From Stenotrophomonas maltophilia D457 (GTDB taxonomy: Bacteria; Pseudomonadota; Gammaproteobacteria; Xanthomonadales; Xanthomonadaceae), in the NCBI RefSeq assembly GCF_000284595.1, contig NC_017671.1:2761001-2825000 (forward strand): a stretch of DNA of 64,000 nt. The letters run 5' to 3'. Position 1 is the stretch's first letter, and every line of letters begins with the position of its first letter. Under the pieces are notes generated by a model, which saw nothing but the letters and a program-made list of their open reading frames with translations, was not told the origin of the DNA and ran no database searches. Position numbers and translations under genes: made by a program. Shown here piece by piece: positions 35,026 to 44,636 of this stretch.

Positions 35026-35237
35026 TGCGCCGGAAAATGGAAATCACATAATCTGCACGACCATGAATCGTTTTGCCTTCGAACGGATTCTCGTCACAGA
35101 AACGGCCTGAAAGTTTCAGCATCGCGGGGTTTCTGCCGAATTTGCATATAGGTTCCTGTTGCAGCCAACTTCCATTCAGGCAAAGTCGATAGCACGGTGA
35201 TCCGGCCAACTGATCCGGCCGCACCCAGGGGGACAGC

Positions 35238-35339
35238 ATGACCACGCACGCATCATTGGATGCCTCGACCACCGGCCCCGGGCCGAGCGGTCGCGACCGT
35301 GCGGCTGGCGGCCTGCCTGGAGACGATCACCCTGCTTGA
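35238..35339 (+). CDS. Possible 33-residue leader peptide
   Basis: Begins ATG-ACC-ACG after AGGGGGACAGC, a good ribosome site, and encodes M-T-T-H-A-S-L-D-A-S-T-T-G-P before a stop at 35337. No family recognised, no membrane or signal character. Could be a leader peptide for the pilus operon or chance. Confidence 0.2.
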   Translation: MTTHASLDASTTGPGPSGRDRAAGGLPGDDHPA

Positions 35340-35471
35340 GCACAGCGGGCCCATCCCGCCGTGCCTCCTCCGCCAGGACGCGCGGAGGCCCACGGACGAT
35401 CCCGGCGGAGCCGGGCCACCGCCCAACGCAGGTGTACTGCATCCGCAGACAGGTAGAGGGAGACATTGGTC

Positions 35472-35660
35472 ATGAACGCATCGATCCGCAAATTCCTGAA
35501 GGAAGAAGACGGTGTCACCGCGCTCGAGTACGGGCTGCTGGCTGCCGTCATCGCTGGTGTCCTGATCGCGGTCGGCAACGACCAGATCAAGGGGTTCTTC
35601 GAAACGCTGTTCAAGAACCTCTCCGCACTGGCCACCAAGGCGTCGGGCTCGACGACCTGA
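35472..35660 (+). CDS. flp: Flp-type pilin
   Basis: 62 residues. The charged leader M-N-A-S-I-R-K-F-L-K-E-E-D-G precedes the Flp motif V-T-A-L-E-Y-G-L-L-A-A-V-I-A-G-V, with the G|V cleavage site, the E+5 glutamate and the adjacent tyrosine characteristic of Flp pilins. GAGGGAG lies 10 nt upstream. It is the main subunit of the tight-adherence pilus, processed by the downstream CpaA/TadV peptidase. Only one pilin gene is present. Confidence 0.95.
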   Translation: MNASIRKFLKEEDGVTALEYGLLAAVIAGVLIAVGNDQIKGFFETLFKNLSALATKASGSTT

Positions 35661-35749
35661 GCGGCGACCGCGCGCGGCCGGCAGAGCCGCGACGGTGGGG
35701 CGCATGGAACCAGGCGAAGACCGTCCAGTGACGGACGACGGAGTGTGCG

Positions 35750-36295
35750 ATGACACTGCTGGGATTGTTGGCCATCGGCGTATGCCTGCGGATCGCGATC
35801 AGTGATCTGTATGCCCGTCGGGTGCCCAACGCCTGGCTGATCGCCGCTTACGTGATCGCCACCGTGGTGATCGTCTTCGGCCAGTTCAGTGCGCCGCGCC
35901 AGCCGTGGCTGCCCCACGTTGCCGGCGCGGCGCTCGGCCTGTTGGCGCTGCTGCCGTTCTATGCCCTGCGCTGGATGGGCGCCGGCGACGTGAAGTTCTT
36001 TGCCGTGCTGGGGCTGATGCTGGGCTGGCAGGCGCTGCTTCCGGTCTGGCTGGTCGCCAGCCTCGCCGCCGGGTTGCACGCCGTGCTGGTGCTGGCGGGC
36101 CGGCGCCTGGGCGTGTTGCTGCCCGGCCACCTGCAGATGCAGGTGAATCGCACCAGCACGCAATGGCACGCGCATCCGGCCCTGCGCGACATGCAGACCG
36201 CACGCCAGGGACGACGTGGCATTCCCTATGCCGCCTACCTCGCACTCGCCGCCATCGGCTGGGTGCTGGCAAGCATCTACGGAGGTGCACCATGA
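35750..36295 (+). CDS. cpaA: Prepilin peptidase CpaA/TadV
   Basis: 181 residues, five or six hydrophobic segments. Two aspartates of the aspartic peptidase are visible: I-S-D-L-Y-A-R-R near the start and the G-A-G-D-V-K-F motif at about 78-84. It lacks the N-methyltransferase domain of full PilD, as in the TadV/CpaA branch. Cleaves the Flp pilin and TadE-type pseudopilins. Ends in an ATGA overlap with tadE. Confidence 0.92.
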   Translation: MTLLGLLAIGVCLRIAISDLYARRVPNAWLIAAYVIATVVIVFGQFSAPRQPWLPHVAGAALGLLALLPFYALRWMGAGDVKFFAVLGLMLGWQALLPVWLVASLAAGLHAVLVLAGRRLGVLLPGHLQMQVNRTSTQWHAHPALRDMQTARQGRRGIPYAAYLALAAIGWVLASIYGGAP

Positions 36296-36768
36296 ACATC
36301 CGCAGCCCGCGCCGGCAACGCGGCGTCGCCAGCATCGAGTTCGCCCTGATGCTGATGCTCGGCCTGTTGCCGCTGCTGCTGTTCACCTTCTCCGGGGTGA
36401 TGATCATGGCAGCACAGCAGACCCTGGCCACCGCCTCGGCCGAAGGCGCGCGCGCCTCGCTGCGCTACGGCACGGCCGGCGAACGGCGCACCGCAGCCTG
36501 CGTCGCCGCACGCACCTCGATGCAATGGCTGCTGCAGTTCTCCAAGCAGAACGTGGACTGCAGCGCGGGGGGCAGCAATGCCATCCTGGTGTCCGCGCAG
36601 GCGCCCTGCGCCGGCCTGGCCACGGCCCAGTGCATGACCGTGACAGTCAGCTACGACTACGCCAGCCATCCCTTCCTGCCCGGCACCGCCACGCTCTACA
36701 AGTGGGTGATGCAGGCTCCCATCCGCAGCGTCGCGGTCGCCCAGCTCGATCTCGGCAGCGGCAACTGA
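36292..36768 (+). CDS. tadE: TadE-like pseudopilin
   Basis: 158 residues. After a short basic leader comes R-G-V-A-S-I-E-F-A-L-M-L-M-L-G-L, a type IV-like prepilin segment with the +5 Glu. A soluble periplasmic domain with cysteines at about 70, 83, 101 and 110 follows. Works with TadG as minor pilins in pilus assembly. Starts inside the stop codon of cpaA. Confidence 0.88.
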   Translation: MNIRSPRRQRGVASIEFALMLMLGLLPLLLFTFSGVMIMAAQQTLATASAEGARASLRYGTAGERRTAACVAARTSMQWLLQFSKQNVDCSAGGSNAILVSAQAPCAGLATAQCMTVTVSYDYASHPFLPGTATLYKWVMQAPIRSVAVAQLDLGSGN

Positions 36769-36793
36769 TGACCGGTATTTTGGAGACGGTTCC

Positions 36794-37828
36794 ATGCTCA
36801 AGTTGACCCGCATCGCTGCCGTCGCCCTGATCGGCCTGGCCGTGCTGCTGGCGCTGATCGCCTTCATGATCGGGCGCAAACCGGCCGCACCGGTCACGGC
36901 CGTGCCGATCACGCACAACGAAGTGCAGGCCATCACGGTGGTGGAAGCCGTGGCGCGCCTGCCCGCGGGCGAGCCGATCAGCGCCAACGACCTGCGCCTG
37001 GCCCAGCGCACATCCCCCGTCGCCGGTGCCGCCACCAGCATCGCCGCCGTGGTCGGCAAGGTGCCGGTGCAGGACATCGCCGAAGGCAGCCCGGTCAGCA
37101 GCAGCGCATTGGCACAGGGCTTCTCGCTGCAGCTGCGGCCGGGCGAGCGCGCACTGGCCGTGCCCGTGGACGAACTGGTCGGTGCCGGCAACCGCATCCT
37201 TCCCGGCGACTTCGTCGACGTCTTCCTCAACCTGCGCAATGCCCAGCCCAGCATCAACAGCCCCGCCGAAGCCGCGCAGACGCGCCTGCTGCTGTCGCGC
37301 CTGCGCGTGCTGAGCTATGGGCAGCAGGACATCGCGCCGGTCGCCTCGGAAGCCACCTCCAATAGCGAGGCCGACACCCGCAACGACCCGCGCGCGGCCG
37401 ACATCACCGGCAGTGGCGGCAGCCACAGCAGCAATGAAGCCCCGCAACCCGCGCGCAGCGCGGTGCTGGCGGTACCGGTGGCCGACGCCAATCGACTGCT
37501 GCTGGGTGCGCAGCAGGGCAAGCTGTTCCTGGCGCTGCGCAATCCCGCTGATACGGGCCTGCCCGACCTCGCACTGTTCCCTCAGTCGCGCGGCGTGATC
37601 GATCCGCTGCGTGGGCTCGACGCAGAGCAGCAGCTGGCGCTGCAGCGCCCGGAGAACCACGCCTTCGCCGGTATCGACGGCGACGCGCTGGCCGGCCGCG
37701 GCAGCGCCCCGCCACGCAGCAACGCGGATGCACCCGCGCGTGCGCCGGCGCCCCGTCGCAGCGCCCCGCGCGCTTCGGGTATCGAGATCATCCGTGGCGA
37801 CAGTTCCGCCCCCCGTGGCTCCCTTTGA
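36794..37828 (+). CDS. cpaB: Pilus assembly protein CpaB/RcpC
   Basis: 344 residues, one N-terminal membrane segment (L-I-G-L-A-V-L-L-A-L-I-A-F). A SAF domain follows (V-E-A-V-A-R-L-P-A-G-E-P-I-S-A-N-D-L) and a second beta-rich domain with G-D-F-V-D-V-F. The last 90 residues are low-complexity with Pro/Arg/Ala. RcpC-type proteins gate or cap the secretin in the periplasm. GGAG precedes the ATG. Confidence 0.9.
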   Translation: MLKLTRIAAVALIGLAVLLALIAFMIGRKPAAPVTAVPITHNEVQAITVVEAVARLPAGEPISANDLRLAQRTSPVAGAATSIAAVVGKVPVQDIAEGSPVSSSALAQGFSLQLRPGERALAVPVDELVGAGNRILPGDFVDVFLNLRNAQPSINSPAEAAQTRLLLSRLRVLSYGQQDIAPVASEATSNSEADTRNDPRAADITGSGGSHSSNEAPQPARSAVLAVPVADANRLLLGAQQGKLFLALRNPADTGLPDLALFPQSRGVIDPLRGLDAEQQLALQRPENHAFAGIDGDALAGRGSAPPRSNADAPARAPAPRRSAPRASGIEIIRGDSSAPRGSL

Positions 37829-37846
37829 CCAGCATCGAGCGCATCC

Positions 37847-39193
37847 ATGACCGAACGTCACCGCCGTCCACGCCTTTCTCCCCGCCAGCGGTGGCTGGCC
37901 CTGCTGCTGGTGCTGCTGGCACCGGCAACGAGCGTGGCCGCCGATGACCTGGTGCTGCAGGCCCGTGAGCAGCGTCCCTGGAACCTGCCGGCCGACCTGG
38001 AACGGGTGGCCATTGCCGACCCCGGCGTTGCCGACATCGTGATGCTGCGCGGCCAGCGCCAGGCGCTGCTGGTGGGCAGGATGCCCGGCACCACCACCCT
38101 GCTGCTGTGGCACCGCAAGCAGGCCGAGCCGCAACGGGTGACAGTACGGGTGCAGAGCGCCGTACAGGGCGCGGCCAGCACCGGCGGCAACGATCTGGTG
38201 TTCACCCAGCAGGACCAGCAGGGCCTTTTGCAGGGAAGCACTGACAGCGTGCTCTCGCACATGCAGGAACAACGCACGGCGGCGATGGCACTGGGCAAGG
38301 AAGGTGCGCTTGCCGATACGTCCACCATCAGCAGCGGCGGTGTGGTCCAGGTCGAGGTCAAGGTGGTCGAGTTCAACAAGACCGCGATGAAGCAGATCGG
38401 CATCAACTTCCAGAACCGCAACGGCGGCTTCGCTTACGGCTTCGCGCGGCCCGGCACCGGGTTGCCGGGCAACACCGGCCTGCTGCCCGGCATGAAGGAA
38501 GGCAACAGCAGCAACGAGGCCGTCTCGCCGATTTCCTCGGCATTCCGCCTTGTTTTCGGCTCGACCAAGGGGCTGTGGAACGCCGATGTCGAACTGCTGC
38601 AGGCCAATGGCATGGCCCGCGTACTGGCCGAGCCGACGCTGGTGGCGCTGTCCGGGCAGAGCGCCAGTTTCCTGGCCGGTGGCGAACTGCCGATCCTGGA
38701 ACCGCAGGGGCTTGGCACTACCACCATCACCTACAAGCCGTTCGGCATCGGCCTGACCGTGACCCCGACCGTGCTGGCAGCGAACCGCATCGCGCTGAAG
38801 GTAGCGCCCGAAGCGAGCGACCTGGACTACAGCAATGCCATTGTGCTCAACAACGTGCAGATTCCCTCGATCACCACCCGCCGCGCCGACACCACCGTCG
38901 AGCTGGGTGATGGCGAGAGTTTCGTCATCGGGGGCCTGGTCAGCTCCAACATCGTCTCCAACGTCAGCAAGATTCCGCTGCTGGGCGACCTGCCGATCAT
39001 CGGCTCGTTCTTCCGCAACTTCGATTACAAGCGCCAGGACAAGGAGCTGGTGATCATCGTCACCCCGCGCCTGGTGCAGCCACTGGCGCGCAACACCGAA
39101 CTGCCGCTGCCCGGCGAGCGCGAAGCCAGGCCGCATCTCCCCGAGTGGGGTTCCTGGTTGCTGGGTCCGGTCAGCCAGGACCCGGTGCCCTGA
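37847..39193 (+). CDS. cpaC: Tad secretin CpaC/RcpA
   Basis: 448 residues. A signal peptide (residues 1-32) precedes the pilus-formation N-domain (about 35-105) with P-W-N-L-P and A-D-P-G-V-A-D-I-V, then the secretin core (about 170-430) with V-L-A-E-P-T-L-V-A-L-S-G, G-E-L-P-I and L-L-G-D-L-P-I-I-G-S-F-F. Forms the outer-membrane pore for the Flp pilus. Follows cpaB by 18 nt. Confidence 0.93.
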   Translation: MTERHRRPRLSPRQRWLALLLVLLAPATSVAADDLVLQAREQRPWNLPADLERVAIADPGVADIVMLRGQRQALLVGRMPGTTTLLLWHRKQAEPQRVTVRVQSAVQGAASTGGNDLVFTQQDQQGLLQGSTDSVLSHMQEQRTAAMALGKEGALADTSTISSGGVVQVEVKVVEFNKTAMKQIGINFQNRNGGFAYGFARPGTGLPGNTGLLPGMKEGNSSNEAVSPISSAFRLVFGSTKGLWNADVELLQANGMARVLAEPTLVALSGQSASFLAGGELPILEPQGLGTTTITYKPFGIGLTVTPTVLAANRIALKVAPEASDLDYSNAIVLNNVQIPSITTRRADTTVELGDGESFVIGGLVSSNIVSNVSKIPLLGDLPIIGSFFRNFDYKRQDKELVIIVTPRLVQPLARNTELPLPGEREARPHLPEWGSWLLGPVSQDPVP

Positions 39194-39277
39194 TTCTCGC
39201 GCTGACTCCATGATGCCTGCGATACCACGCCCATGCCCTACGCCACCGCCCAGCCGCTGCATCCGCAAGGACCGCCA

Positions 39278-40489
39278 ATGAACCTGGTCCTGTACGGCAT
39301 CGACCGCGAACTGCTGCCCCGGCTGGCCGCCAAGCTGCCGCCGAGCACCGCCCTGCATTGGCAGGACAGCAACGCCCCCACCTCCGCCCAGGACCTGCAA
39401 CGCGGCCCGCAGAGCCTGGTGCTGCTCGACTTCCGGCCCGAGCATGCGGCCGCCTCGAGCGTGCTGGCGCAGCAGCTGCAGCAGACCCAACCGGACCTGC
39501 CGCTGGTGGCCGTGGGCGCCACCAGCGCCGGCCAGGTCGAAGGCGTGGTGATCGCGCTGCGCGCCGGCCTGCGCGATGTACTGGACCTGGACAGTGACGA
39601 CGCAGGCATCGAGGCGGCCTTGCGGCGCGCCCTGTCTCCGCGCCCGGCAGCGGTTGCCCAGCACGCACACAAGGCACGCCTGATCGTGCTGCTGGGTGTG
39701 CGCGCCGGCGTCGGCACCAGCACCCTGGCCGCACATCTTTCGGTGCTGGCGCAGCAGACGCGCGCCCTGGCCCAGGGCGAAGCCGTGCAGCAGGACGGCC
39801 TGCTGATGGAGCTGGCGCAGCCCTCCGGCGACCTCGCGCTGTACCTCAATCTCGACAGCCGCTTCCACTACGAAGACGCGCTGCGCAATGCCAGCCGCAT
39901 CGATGCCACCCTCGCCCGCACGGCCATGGCGCGCCATGACTCCGGGCTGGTGCTGCTGGATCGTGCCAGTGGCAGCGATGCCGTTCCGCCCTCGGATCCT
40001 GGCGCGCTGCTGCAGCGCCTGCGCGGCGTGTTCGCCAGCGTGCTGTGCGATGCCGGCGGCTGCCCGTTGCGGCAGCTTCCGCCCTTGTTGCTGGACCAGG
40101 CCGACGAGATCTGGCTGGTCACCGATGCCTCGATCGCCACGCTGGTTTCTCTGGACCAGGCCCTGAAGCACCTGGCGGGCCAGCGTGAGCGCGAGAAGCG
40201 CCTGCAACTGGTGATCAACCGCCACGATGACAGCAGCGGCATGAGCCCGGAACAGATCGCACGCCGCTTCGAAGTACCGCTGCTGGCGACGCTGCCCGAA
40301 CGACCGCGCGTGCGCCTGGCCGCCAGCCAGGGACACCTGCTGCTGCAGGATGCCCCGCGCGACCCCTATCTGCGTGCCCTCGCCCCGCTCGTGTCGCGCC
40401 TGGATCCGGCCGCCTGCCCGGTCCAGCCGCATGGCCTGCGGGAAAGACTCTCCCTTGCCCTGGGTGGATCGCAATGGAAGACAAGGTAA
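39278..40489 (+). CDS. cpaE: Tad localisation ATPase CpaE/TadZ
   Basis: 403 residues from the ATG at 39278, with AAGG upstream; an in-frame ATG at 39233 adds 15 residues. Residues 1-115 form a response-regulator-like domain (no clear phospho-acceptor run). Residues about 130-370 are a ParA/MinD-type ATPase with the deviant Walker A G-V-R-A-G-V-G-T-S-T. It marks the pole or site where the Tad machine assembles. Overlaps cpaF by 16 nt. Confidence 0.88.
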   Translation: MNLVLYGIDRELLPRLAAKLPPSTALHWQDSNAPTSAQDLQRGPQSLVLLDFRPEHAAASSVLAQQLQQTQPDLPLVAVGATSAGQVEGVVIALRAGLRDVLDLDSDDAGIEAALRRALSPRPAAVAQHAHKARLIVLLGVRAGVGTSTLAAHLSVLAQQTRALAQGEAVQQDGLLMELAQPSGDLALYLNLDSRFHYEDALRNASRIDATLARTAMARHDSGLVLLDRASGSDAVPPSDPGALLQRLRGVFASVLCDAGGCPLRQLPPLLLDQADEIWLVTDASIATLVSLDQALKHLAGQREREKRLQLVINRHDDSSGMSPEQIARRFEVPLLATLPERPRVRLAASQGHLLLQDAPRDPYLRALAPLVSRLDPAACPVQPHGLRERLSLALGGSQWKTR

Positions 40490-41823
40490 CCCCGTTCCCG
40501 CATGCCGTTGCCCGCCCGGTACTGCCCGAATCTGCCCCGGGCCACCTGCCGTTCGCGCAGACCGAGCAGTACCAGAAGGTGCTGTCGGCCGCGCATGAGC
40601 ATCTGCTCAACAGCATCGAGGACGAGCGCATCGACATCGATTCCTGGGCCCCGGACACCATCGCCCGCTGGGTGCAGGTCCAGACCGTGGGCTTCATCCA
40701 GGAATGGCGCATCCCGATCAACGAAGAAGAGATGCAGGTGGTCGCCGAGGGACTGGTCAAGGAGCTGACCGGTTTCGGCCCGCTGGACGACCTGCTCCAC
40801 GACCCCTCCATCGAAGACATCCTGATCAACGGCTTCAAGGACGTGCACGTTTCGCAGGGCGGACAGCTCAAGCGCGCCACCCAGCGCTTCACCGATGATA
40901 CCCACCTGCTGCGCATCCTGCGCCGCATCCTCGCCCCGCTCGGCCGCCGGCTGGATGATTCCAATCCGATGGTCGACGCGCGCCTGCCCAACGGTGGCCG
41001 CCTCAACGCGATCATCTCGCCGCTGGCGGTGGACGGACCGATGGTGTCCATCCGCAAGTTCCGCAAGGACCCGTTCACCCCCGACGAACTGCTCGCCAAG
41101 GGCACCTTCGACGCACCGATGCAGGCACTGCTGAAGGCGATGGTGCTGGGGCGCTGCAACATCCTGGTCTCCGGCGGCACCAGCTCGGGCAAGACCTCGC
41201 TGCTCAATGCCCTGGCCAGCTACGTGCCGGCCGATGAGCGCGTCATCACCGTGGAGGACACCGCCGAGCTTTCGCTGAACCATCCGCACGTGGTGCGCCT
41301 GGAGAGCCGCATCGGCGGCGCCGAGGGCCAGGGCGCGGTCAGCATCCGCGACCTGGTGCGCAACAGCCTGCGCATGCGCCCGGACCGCATCGTGGTCGGC
41401 GAAGTGCGCGGCGCTGAAGTGCTGGAAATGCTGCAGGCGATGAACACCGGCCACGACGGATCGATGGCCACCATCCACGCCAACACGCCGCGCGACTGCC
41501 TGTACCGCATCGAGATGCTGGCCGGGTTTGCCGGCTTCCAGGGCAGCGAAGACAGCCTGCGCCGGCAGATCGCCAGCGCCATTGATTTCATCGTGCAGAT
41601 CTCGCGACTGGGCAGCGGGCGCCGGGTGCTGGTCTCGATCACCGAGATCACCGGGGTCAGCGACAACCTGATCACCACCCAGGAGATGTTCCGCCACGAG
41701 GTGCAGATCGATGGCACCGGCCGCGAGACCGACCGCTGGATCGGCCTGGGCTTCCATCCGCATTCGCACAAGCTGGAGCCGTTCCGCCAGCAGCTGCGCG
41801 AATCACTCTACGGGGACTTCTGA
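40474..41823 (+). CDS. cpaF: Tad secretion ATPase CpaF/TadA
   Basis: 449 residues. The Walker A motif G-G-T-S-S-G-K-T-S is at about 230-240, the Asp box and Walker B region R-P-D-R-I-V-V-G-E-V-R-G at about 305, and the His box G-H-D-G-S-M-A-T-I-H-A-N just after. This is the GspE-type hexameric motor that powers Flp pilus extrusion and, in TadA, probably retraction. Overlaps cpaE and is followed by tadB after 2 nt. Confidence 0.96.
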   Translation: MEDKVTPFPHAVARPVLPESAPGHLPFAQTEQYQKVLSAAHEHLLNSIEDERIDIDSWAPDTIARWVQVQTVGFIQEWRIPINEEEMQVVAEGLVKELTGFGPLDDLLHDPSIEDILINGFKDVHVSQGGQLKRATQRFTDDTHLLRILRRILAPLGRRLDDSNPMVDARLPNGGRLNAIISPLAVDGPMVSIRKFRKDPFTPDELLAKGTFDAPMQALLKAMVLGRCNILVSGGTSSGKTSLLNALASYVPADERVITVEDTAELSLNHPHVVRLESRIGGAEGQGAVSIRDLVRNSLRMRPDRIVVGEVRGAEVLEMLQAMNTGHDGSMATIHANTPRDCLYRIEMLAGFAGFQGSEDSLRRQIASAIDFIVQISRLGSGRRVLVSITEITGVSDNLITTQEMFRHEVQIDGTGRETDRWIGLGFHPHSHKLEPFRQQLRESLYGDF

Positions 41824-41825
41824 AC

Positions 41826-42782
41826 ATGGGCACCGGCCTGCTGCTGGGCGTGTTGAGCATCATCTCGGTGCTGCTGGCGCTGGCCGTCTGGCTGTGGGGT
41901 ACCGCCAGCAGCCGTGAACAGCGCCAGGCCTCGCTGCAGCACACCGAGCAGCAGCTGGCACGCGGCAGCACGGCCGGTGCGGTGCCGGCCGGGCCTGCCG
42001 TTGCGGCGGCGAACGATTCGGCCCGCCCCGCCAGCAGTGGGAGCCGCGCATTACCCTGGGATGGCGTCCTGCAGCGCGCCGGCCTGCAGCCGGGCTGGAA
42101 GCTGCCACTGATGCTGCTGGTACCGGGACTGGTGCTTGCGGTCGTGGCGGCGGTGCGGCTGGGCACGGCCTGGATGTTTCCGCTGACTCTTCTGCTGTAC
42201 CTGCTGGGCTGCTGGCTGTGGGTGATGCGCCGGATCACGAAACTGCGCGCGCAGCTGCTGCACCAGATGCCGGACTTCCTCGACAACCTGGTCCGCCTCA
42301 CCGCGCTGGGCAACAGCCTGCAGGCCGCGTTCCAGGTGTCTTCGATGCAGACCAGCGCGCCACTGCGCGGCCTGCTGGACACCACGGTGCGCTATGCGCG
42401 CAGCGGCATGGAGCTGGATCGTGCATTGAGCCTGGCCGCACAGCCGTACCGGATGGACGTGCTGAAGGTGCTGGCGGTGGTGATCGGGGTGAGCGTGCGC
42501 ATCGGCGGGCGCGCCGACCAGATCCTGCAGCGCATGGGTGATTTCATGCGCGACCTGGAGCAGGCCCAGCAGGAGCTGGCCGCCACCACCTCGGAAACCC
42601 GCATGTCGGCCTGGGTATTGGGGCTGCTGCCTCCGGCCAGTGCGGTGCTGATGGCGATCTCCAGCCCGTCGTTCTTCCAGCCGGTGCTGCATGACCCGCT
42701 CGGCCACAGGATCCTGCTGATCGCACTGGGCCTGGAACTGCTCGGGGCGTTGCTGCTGTACCGCCTGGCCAAATCGCTATGA
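41826..42782 (+). CDS. tadB: Tad inner-membrane platform protein TadB
   Basis: 318 residues, an N-terminal membrane segment, then the GspF-type cytoplasmic helical domain (P-D-F-L-D-N-L-V-R-L-T-A-L-G-N-S-L and G-G-R-A-D-Q-I-L-Q) and three further membrane segments at the C-terminus. With TadC it forms the inner-membrane platform driven by CpaF. Confidence 0.92.
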   Translation: MGTGLLLGVLSIISVLLALAVWLWGTASSREQRQASLQHTEQQLARGSTAGAVPAGPAVAAANDSARPASSGSRALPWDGVLQRAGLQPGWKLPLMLLVPGLVLAVVAAVRLGTAWMFPLTLLLYLLGCWLWVMRRITKLRAQLLHQMPDFLDNLVRLTALGNSLQAAFQVSSMQTSAPLRGLLDTTVRYARSGMELDRALSLAAQPYRMDVLKVLAVVIGVSVRIGGRADQILQRMGDFMRDLEQAQQELAATTSETRMSAWVLGLLPPASAVLMAISSPSFFQPVLHDPLGHRILLIALGLELLGALLLYRLAKSL

Positions 42783-42810
42783 CCGCCCGCAGCTACCCGG
42801 GAGGTGCCCG

Positions 42811-43746
42811 ATGAGCGCCAGCGCCTGGTTCGCCCTTTCGCTGCTGGTGCTGGCAGCGGGCGTCGCCCTGCTCGGCATTGCCGGCTGGGTGCGCAGCCAT
42901 CGCGAGCACCGCACCTCGGCCGCGCTGAAGACCGCCCTGCAGCCGCGCGAGGAAGCCCGCGACACCGAGGCCACGCGCCGCGACTCGCTGGGCTGGCTCG
43001 AGCGCTTCGGGCGCTCGCTCAGTGGTGGCCGCCTGGAGGCCGCGCTGCTGGCCAACGAGGACAGGCTGCTGCTGGACCTGGCCGGCTGGAACACGCGCCG
43101 CGGCACCGCCATCTATCTCGGCCTGCGCCTGTTGCTTGCGCTGCTGGTGCTGGCGCTGGCGCTGGCGTTCAGCAGCGCGCACGGTCTGGCCAGGGTGATG
43201 GTGGTGATCGGTGCGCTGGCGGCCGGGCTGCTGCTGCCCAAGTTCGTGCTGTCGTCGTGGGTCAAGCGCCGCCGCCGCGCGGTCGAGAACGAACTGCCCT
43301 TGCTGATCGACCTGCTGCGCCTGCTGCAGGGCGTGGGCTTCAGCATGGACCAGAGCCTGCAGACGCTGGGCGACAAGCTGCGCGATGCGTTGCCGGTACT
43401 GGGCGGCGAACTGCAGGAAGCCAACGTGGCCTACACCCACGGCCGCACCCGCGCGCAGTCACTGCGGCGCTTGAGCGAGGTCTACGCCGATGACGACCTG
43501 GCCAGCCTGATGCAGCTGATCCTGCAGGTGCATGCGCACGGCGGCGCCGTGCAGGAACCGCTGCGCCAGTTCAGCATCCGCCTGCGCGAGCAGCGCCGCA
43601 ACACGTTGAAGGAAAAGGTCGGCAAGCTCTCGGTGAAGATGACCGTGGTGATGATGCTGACCCTGTTGCCGGCACTGATGCTGGTGCTTGCCGGTCCAGC
43701 GCTGGTCGCGCTGGCCACCACCATGTCCAAGATGGGATCGCCCTGA
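42811..43746 (+). CDS. tadC: Tad inner-membrane platform protein TadC
   Basis: 311 residues, same fold as TadB: L-L-I-D-L-L-R-L-L-Q-G-V-G-F-S-M-D-Q-S-L in the central domain and L-R-E-Q-R-R-N-T-L-K-E-K-V-G-K before the C-terminal membrane hairpin. Ends in TGATG with tadD. Confidence 0.92.
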   Translation: MSASAWFALSLLVLAAGVALLGIAGWVRSHREHRTSAALKTALQPREEARDTEATRRDSLGWLERFGRSLSGGRLEAALLANEDRLLLDLAGWNTRRGTAIYLGLRLLLALLVLALALAFSSAHGLARVMVVIGALAAGLLLPKFVLSSWVKRRRRAVENELPLLIDLLRLLQGVGFSMDQSLQTLGDKLRDALPVLGGELQEANVAYTHGRTRAQSLRRLSEVYADDDLASLMQLILQVHAHGGAVQEPLRQFSIRLREQRRNTLKEKVGKLSVKMTVVMMLTLLPALMLVLAGPALVALATTMSKMGSP

Positions 43747-44636
43747 TGCCTGCCCTGCGCACCCCCTGCCTGCTGCTTGCCGTCGCCCTCGCCACCCTGG
43801 CCAGTGGCTGCGCATCGACCACGCCGAAGTACGTGCGGTCGCCCAGCCTTGCGCCGCCGGAGCCCGATCCGCAGGACAGCCGCAACACCTATCTGGAGCT
43901 GATCGAGCGCATGCAGCAGCAGGGCGCCTGGTATGCCTCGCTCGCCCACGTGGAGGCCTTCCGCCAACGCTATGGTGATCGCCCCGCCCTGCGCCTGCTG
44001 CAGGCCGACGCCCTGCGCGAGACTGGCCAGAGCGACGCAGCGGTCGCGCTGTATCGCGAGCTGTCCAGCGGGCCGCAGGCCGCCGCGGCCGCCCACGGCC
44101 TGGGCCTGATCGCTGCACGCCGCGATGACGACGCCGGCAGCGAACAGGCGCTGGCGCGCGCCACGCAACTGCAGCCCTTGAACACCGACTACCTGGGCGA
44201 CCTGGGTTATGCGCGGCTGCGCGCCGGCCAGTTCGACCAGGCGCGCGAGCCGCTGGCCAAGGCCCTGGAACTGTCGCCAGGCAACGCCAAGGCCACGGCC
44301 AACCTCGCACTGTGGGCGCTCCTGCGCGGCGACCAGGCCACCGCGGAGCGCCTGGCGGCACAGGCCAACCTCAACGACGAAACGCGCCGCAGCATCCAGC
44401 AGCAGGCCCAGCAGATCCGCACGCGCCTGCAGCAGCGGCAGGCGGCGGCCGCCGTCAACGCCCCTGCGCCTGCGTCCGCGGCCAGCAGCGAACACGGCGC
44501 CCGTGCGTCGGGCAGCACCCGGCTGGCAGCCGAACCACGCCGCGAAGCACGTGACGAGCGCGATCCGCAGCGCCTGCCACCGTCGATGCTGGAACGCTTC
44601 AGCACCACCGAACACCCGACCGGAAGCACACCATGA
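43746..44636 (+). CDS. tadD: TadD-like TPR lipoprotein
   Basis: 296 residues. Lipobox L-A-S-G-C at Cys22, then TPR-type helical repeats (about 35-210) with A-L-A-K-A-L-E-L-S-P-G-N-A-K typical of TPR. The tail (about 225-296) is Ala/Pro/Gln-rich and charged. TadD homologues assist secretin assembly in the periplasm, analogous to PilF. One-base overlap with tadC and ATGA overlap with the next gene. Confidence 0.88.
   Translation: MPALRTPCLLLAVALATLASGCASTTPKYVRSPSLAPPEPDPQDSRNTYLELIERMQQQGAWYASLAHVEAFRQRYGDRPALRLLQADALRETGQSDAAVALYRELSSGPQAAAAAHGLGLIAARRDDDAGSEQALARATQLQPLNTDYLGDLGYARLRAGQFDQAREPLAKALELSPGNAKATANLALWALLRGDQATAERLAAQANLNDETRRSIQQQAQQIRTRLQQRQAAAAVNAPAPASAASSEHGARASGSTRLAAEPRREARDERDPQRLPPSMLERFSTTEHPTGSTP

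Larger units (their letters stand above)
34779..35471. other. 693-bp divergent region between AraC and the Flp pilin
   Basis: Locally A/T-richer than the surroundings from about 34930 to 35170. It contains a near-consensus sigma-54 site (35010-35025), a short reading frame with a ribosome site (35238-35339), and a GC-rich dyad CCCGGCGGAGCCGGG near 35400. I see no longer protein gene or known RNA. Confidence 0.5.

Noticed and set aside
36647..40474. A 1275-codon minus-strand frame across cpaB, cpaC and cpaE
   Set aside because: It runs antisense to three well-supported pilus genes and has no recognisable domain.
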